A stretch of DNA of 64,000 bases from Lepas anatifera. Taxonomy: Eukaryota; Arthropoda; Thecostraca; Lepadidae. Numbering within the stretch: the first letter of the stretch is position 1; every line of letters starts with the position of its first letter. The notes under the pieces were generated by a model. That model worked only from the letters and a program-made list of their open reading frames with translations. It was not told the origin of the DNA and searched no databases. The DNA lies in NCBI GenBank assembly GCA_034440635.1, contig JAOTON010000056.1, positions 1,149,501-1,213,500 on the forward strand, written 5' to 3'. Shown in pieces: positions 60,722 through 64,000 of the stretch. The position numbers and the translations under genes were made by a program.

Positions 60722-61519
60722 CAGAGCTGCAAAAAGTCGGGCTCTCGGGTCATAAAGTGCCCGACAGATTTTAGGGCACGGTATGGTCTTGCGACAGATC
60801 TTACAATCTGTGAGAAAAAAAAATCTTGAAAGGAAGCAGAAAATATTTTTTGTTCTAAAAAAACTCAATATTAGAATTGTCACCTCTTTCACTCAACAAG
60901 TTTTTCATGAATTTGCACCTCTCCCATATCAAGCCAGTGTGCGGCAAGAACCGATGGAAAATCGAGGGACTTATGAATCGAGGGACCTTTGAATAGAGGG
61001 CCTTATGCACAGAGGGTCTTTTCGAGGGACTTATGAATCGAGGAACCTTTGAATAGAGGGCCTTATGCACAGAGGGCCTTTTAAACGTCACCCAGAAAAT
61101 CCTCTGCTGGAAAAATTCCTTCACCGGCCTGTCGGGCCCGATTTGTATTCCATAGCACGCGACAGCTTGGCCCGACAGGCCGCCGTAAAGGTAAAGGCGA
61201 CAGGCAAAACAGTTTTTTTCCTTCGTTTCCTTCGTTTGGAAGTACGCTCAACGCTGCCGCAAGGGCGCTGTTTGAACAGCGCCCTTGCGGCAAAGCCGGT
61301 GTAAAAGGTATCTTTGGTTTGAAGAAAAGCAGCCCTGCGGTTTGGTGTGTTGCCTTGTGGATATGGCGGAGGCCAAGGCCCTAGAATCCCGTGGTGTGGT
61401 GGAGGCAATGCGTTGCAAGGTTGTGTTTTTGATTATTTTTCTCTTGCATTACTTTGGTATACATCTTGAGTAAACTGGTTGAGCCTGGATTTCATCGTCC
61501 ATAGTTGAAGGGCTGATAA
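60722..61519. other. Hairpin- and repeat-rich DNA
   Basis: Contains a ~60-bp direct repeat (60962-61085: GAGGGACTTATGAATCGAGG, CCTTTGAATAGAGGGCCTTA). It also has an inverted repeat with 14-bp perfect arms (61125-61138, 61169-61182: CGGCCTGTCGGGCC) and a near-perfect 38-bp palindrome (61255-61292). A short frame at 61363 (ATGGCGGAGGCC) is open to 61473. Confidence 0.7.
61255..61292. repeat. 38-bp palindrome (18-bp arms, 2-base centre)
   Basis: Arms TGCCGCAAGGGCGCTGTT and AACAGCGCCCTTGCGGCA are perfect complements, separated only by TG. It could extrude as a cruciform or fold as a hairpin in RNA. Confidence 0.95.
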
Positions 61520-61756
61520 ATGGCTCCGATTAAGCTGAAGCCCCTTCCACCGTCCCGTGTCAAGCTTAAATGTGGATTTGAGGGATGTGGGTATTTTGGC
61601 GAGAAACGTTTTTTTAAGGGGCATCAGCGAATCAAGCATTCTGGGCTGCCCTGCAAGTTCAGGAACAGTGGTTTTGGCCAAGGAGGTCGTTTTGAAGCAT
61701 GGATCAAACAGCGGGCAGATCAGAACAGCGTGGGGAGAAAACAAAGAACTAAGTGA
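61520..61756 (+). CDS. Small basic protein with zinc-finger-like motif
   Basis: A 78-codon frame from ATG at 61520 to TGA at 61756. Residues 18-41 read CGFEGCGYFGEKRFFKGHQR followed by IKH. This gives Cys-x4-Cys-x11-His-x4-His, close to a C2H2 zinc finger. The rest is basic, ending in KQRTK, which suits nucleic-acid binding. It sits downstream of a strong palindrome and lies in galE intron 2 or downstream DNA. It may be a small gene, an exon or a piece of a mobile element. No splice sites or homologue can be confirmed. Confidence 0.4.
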   Translation: MAPIKLKPLPPSRVKLKCGFEGCGYFGEKRFFKGHQRIKHSGLPCKFRNSGFGQGGRFEAWIKQRADQNSVGRKQRTK

Positions 61757-63340
61757 TGTGGTGTTTGTTGTAATTTCGGCAGCTTACATTTATTTCCACA
61801 CAGTATGTTATGCTCACTGTTGATCAATAATTTTAAATGATATTAATAAGGGAAAAATGAATTTTACCAGCAGACTGGTCAAATTAGACTAAAACATTTG
61901 ATTTTCCCTTCCATCTTCTTTTAAATCCAATGCCTGTTTGTCCAGAATTAACCACAAAAGTTGCATACCTTCATCAGTGGATTTGTAGATGCCAAAGAAA
62001 CAAAACTCTTCACCTTTCCACATTAATTTGAGTTTTAAGTACCAAACTATTTCTCCTATTTCATTTTATTCACTTACCTAAATATGCCTATGATCTATGT
62101 CAAGGGGACAAAGATATAACAAAAACACAGCCTAGTGCAACCTTTACTCATTCCTTTTACTCTTAACTTCCTTGGAAACATGATATTTATGTGACATTTA
62201 CTATCTAACTGACTTAAGGTTATTTATTAGCCTCATGAACTTCAGATCCTAAACCACGTACCCTCATGGAAATGAGCACGGCAATGCATGAAAAACTTTG
62301 AGATAGCAAACAGCTTCACAGAGGTGCAGAAACTTGCCAACTCGGCTACCGGAGTTTGTGACACATTTACAAAAATTGAGGTGCATAATTGTGACAAAAT
62401 AGCGACCCTGACTGTATGGCTCAAAATCAAACCACATATTTTCGAAATAGAGAATGAAGCGTGTAGGGAATATTTTAACTTAGCAGCTCTGTTCTTCAAT
62501 TGCACAGCGTACCATTAGTGATACAATATTGGTACTGTGTTCAGTTTCTCCTAAAGCGAGGGACCCCGCTGCAGAAAACCCGCCAACCGCTGTCACAGTT
62601 GCCAGATTTTAACATGCAGCCCAATGGCGCCGATTGTTAGTAGTTTGCAGAAAGTTGTCGCCTAGATACCGGAAATGTGACAGTCAATTTTTGCGAGAAA
62701 TACACGATTGTGGGCATATTTAAGGCATTAACGATAACGCAGATACTTTATCAAGTACTTCTCTGTCCATTTTTTCAGGTTAAATCAGATTTACAGTTTG
62801 AGTCTCTTCGATTTAGCGGCCCTATTTCTTCGAATTTAGTATTGAGTACGCCTAAAAGCTACTAATAAAAGTACTAAATGAGTGAAAGAAATAAACATAG
62901 CTGGCCAGCAATTCTACTCAAACTGCGCAACAGCGACAAGACAAGATAAAAATGTTTATGTGATGTAGAGCCTGCCAAAATTTAAACAGGCGGGAAGCCA
63001 CTTATTTTGAGGGCATATTTATTAGGTATATTTGAGATAAGTGTAGGCTAAAACTAGCTAGAATAAATATTGCTGCCCATGGTTAATCTAAGATGAATGT
63101 AGGCTATTGTAAGACTGATGCACTTTCCCATATCAGCTTGGTTTTCATTCCTTAGCCTGCTTGTGCCTTAGCTTACTTGTGCCTAGATTTGTTGGATAGA
63201 TTTGGAGGTGGAGGAAGTTGTAGAGTTGGCGCCAGCAACAGGCTGGCAACAACAGTGATTCAGGTGAGTTTTCATGATCAAATTATCATATCAATATTGT
63301 ACAGATAGCAAATGTGTGCTAATGCAGTCCTCCACAAGTG
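61757..63340. other. Unassigned AT-rich DNA
   Basis: An ORF at 62288-62518 (76 codons, MKNFEIANSFTEVQKLANSA...) has a protein-like composition but no known motif. The opposite strand is open too. Nothing else is recognised. Confidence 0.35.
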
Positions 63341-63475
63341 TTAACACCCACACTGGAGAGGGGCCTGGCACTAACGTGCACTGGATGGGGGCCGAGTAGA
63401 CCCCCTTCTTATCTCGAAAATCACAGCAAATATCAGAAAGAAATAGACTTCGAAAAACGCTGGTTGGGGGTGTGT
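63341..63475 (+). mobile_element. TTAA element family T1, left-end fragment
   Basis: TTAACACCCACACTGGAGAG, then GCACTAACGTG, CACTGGATGGGGGCC and a short stretch like 45440-45515. The AGGTCA-rich interior and right end are not visible, so it is truncated or interrupted. Confidence 0.75.
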
Positions 63476-64000
63476 TGCTTACACCAGTGGTGGTAGCAAC
63501 GCACAGGACCTGAACTGCATGGAGTTAAAGCAGGATTTTGACTACACTGGATCTTTTTTGGTATGTGAATTCCAATACCTCTGTACCTATTAGGCCAATA
63601 GACATAATTTTACATCTATGCAGGCTAGTTGCTTCTAGTTTTTACTGCAGAAGGAATGACCAGGCAGGTGATGATCCTGAGTGGGATGCAAATTTTAAGC
63701 ATTTGATGTGTTTATAAAAAGGCTACCTAAGGTCCACTTTACCAACACATGTTAGGTAGATCCAAATACTATGTTGACATTGATTTTTGTCCCTTTTGTT
63801 GATATGTGAGATAGAAGTTTAGTGGGGAAGCTGTGGTTAGGGTTCCCAATTGTGTGTACATGTACTCCCATTAATAGATAGGTATGTTCCCAATAATAAC
63901 TATTTTCATGATAATTGCTACATTTAATCATGTGGAAAAGTCCATAATTGGAAACACTCCTTCCAAAATGGAAACTTCTTCAAAGGAAATGCATGTCATT
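63476..64000. other. Unassigned
   Basis: AT-rich, with no gene or repeat recognised. Confidence 0.4.

Noticed and set aside
51456..64000. Third galE exon (AVIHFAGLKAVGES region)
   Set aside because: I looked for it on the plus strand and found no convincing match; it is probably beyond the window.

Overview
The window looks like nuclear DNA of an invertebrate animal, probably marine; the species cannot be named from this sequence. The grounds are a GT-AG-spliced UDP-glucose 4-epimerase gene with very long introns, tRNA-derived SINEs, an RNase H-bearing non-LTR retrotransposon, many small DNA transposons and long minisatellites. There is no prokaryotic gene organisation. Nearly all longer ORFs are stop-free readings through GC-rich tandem repeats and are not genes.

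The one host gene I can name is galE/GALE on the + strand. Coding exon 1 is 37307-37431 and exon 2 is 51335-51455. Both splice sites and the reading frame agree, and the remaining exons lie beyond the window. The 13.9 kb first intron holds a 35-bp satellite, a complete 5-kb transposon, a SINE, a TTAA element and several MITEs. A few other possible exons (237-352 minus, 35640-35834 minus, 61520-61756 plus, 62288-62518 plus) are weak candidates.

The rest is layered mobile DNA. (1) hAT-like elements have CAGTG/CAGGG termini and 8-bp target duplications. Three are large: 39045-44009, 16853-29172, and 17893-25554, which lies inside the second. Most of their length is a ~20-bp minisatellite. Smaller relatives include 23993-24498, 49248-49428, 52225-52506 and 50555-50749. 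A second copy of the 16.8 kb element (58790-60721) keeps the uninterrupted target site of the nested one. (2) A TTAA-flanked family (9498, 14236, 45395, 57504, and 63341 partial) is dense in AGGTCA/TGACCT motifs and has subterminal GC palindromes. (3) A second TTAA family has AGGGAATGTGGCAC ends (31626, 51841, 57252 partial). (4) A 5'-truncated I-group LINE (20131-21953) has a 3' tail that resembles the tails of the SINEs in the window, suggesting a LINE/SINE partnership.

Four minisatellites with different sequences (1.2-7.0 kb, 17.9-23.1 kb, 25.6-27.3 kb, 40.4-43.9 kb) share a ~20-bp period and a similar skeleton: GAYCA-like bases followed by a G-run and GCCC. In three of them the element's own 3' end is repeated inside or next to the array. 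This 'transposon body turned satellite' pattern is the most unusual thing here.

Layout: 1-7400 G-rich minisatellite block with flanking MITE-like copies; 7400-16850 sparse DNA with SINEs, two TTAA elements and a 32-bp satellite; 16853-29172 nested hAT-like elements; 29200-36700 MITEs, a CA microsatellite and low-complexity DNA; 37307-51455 galE with its repeat-filled intron; 51456-64000 galE intron 2 or downstream DNA with further TTAA elements, tandem repeats, the second C element and a hairpin-rich stretch with a small zinc-finger-like ORF.
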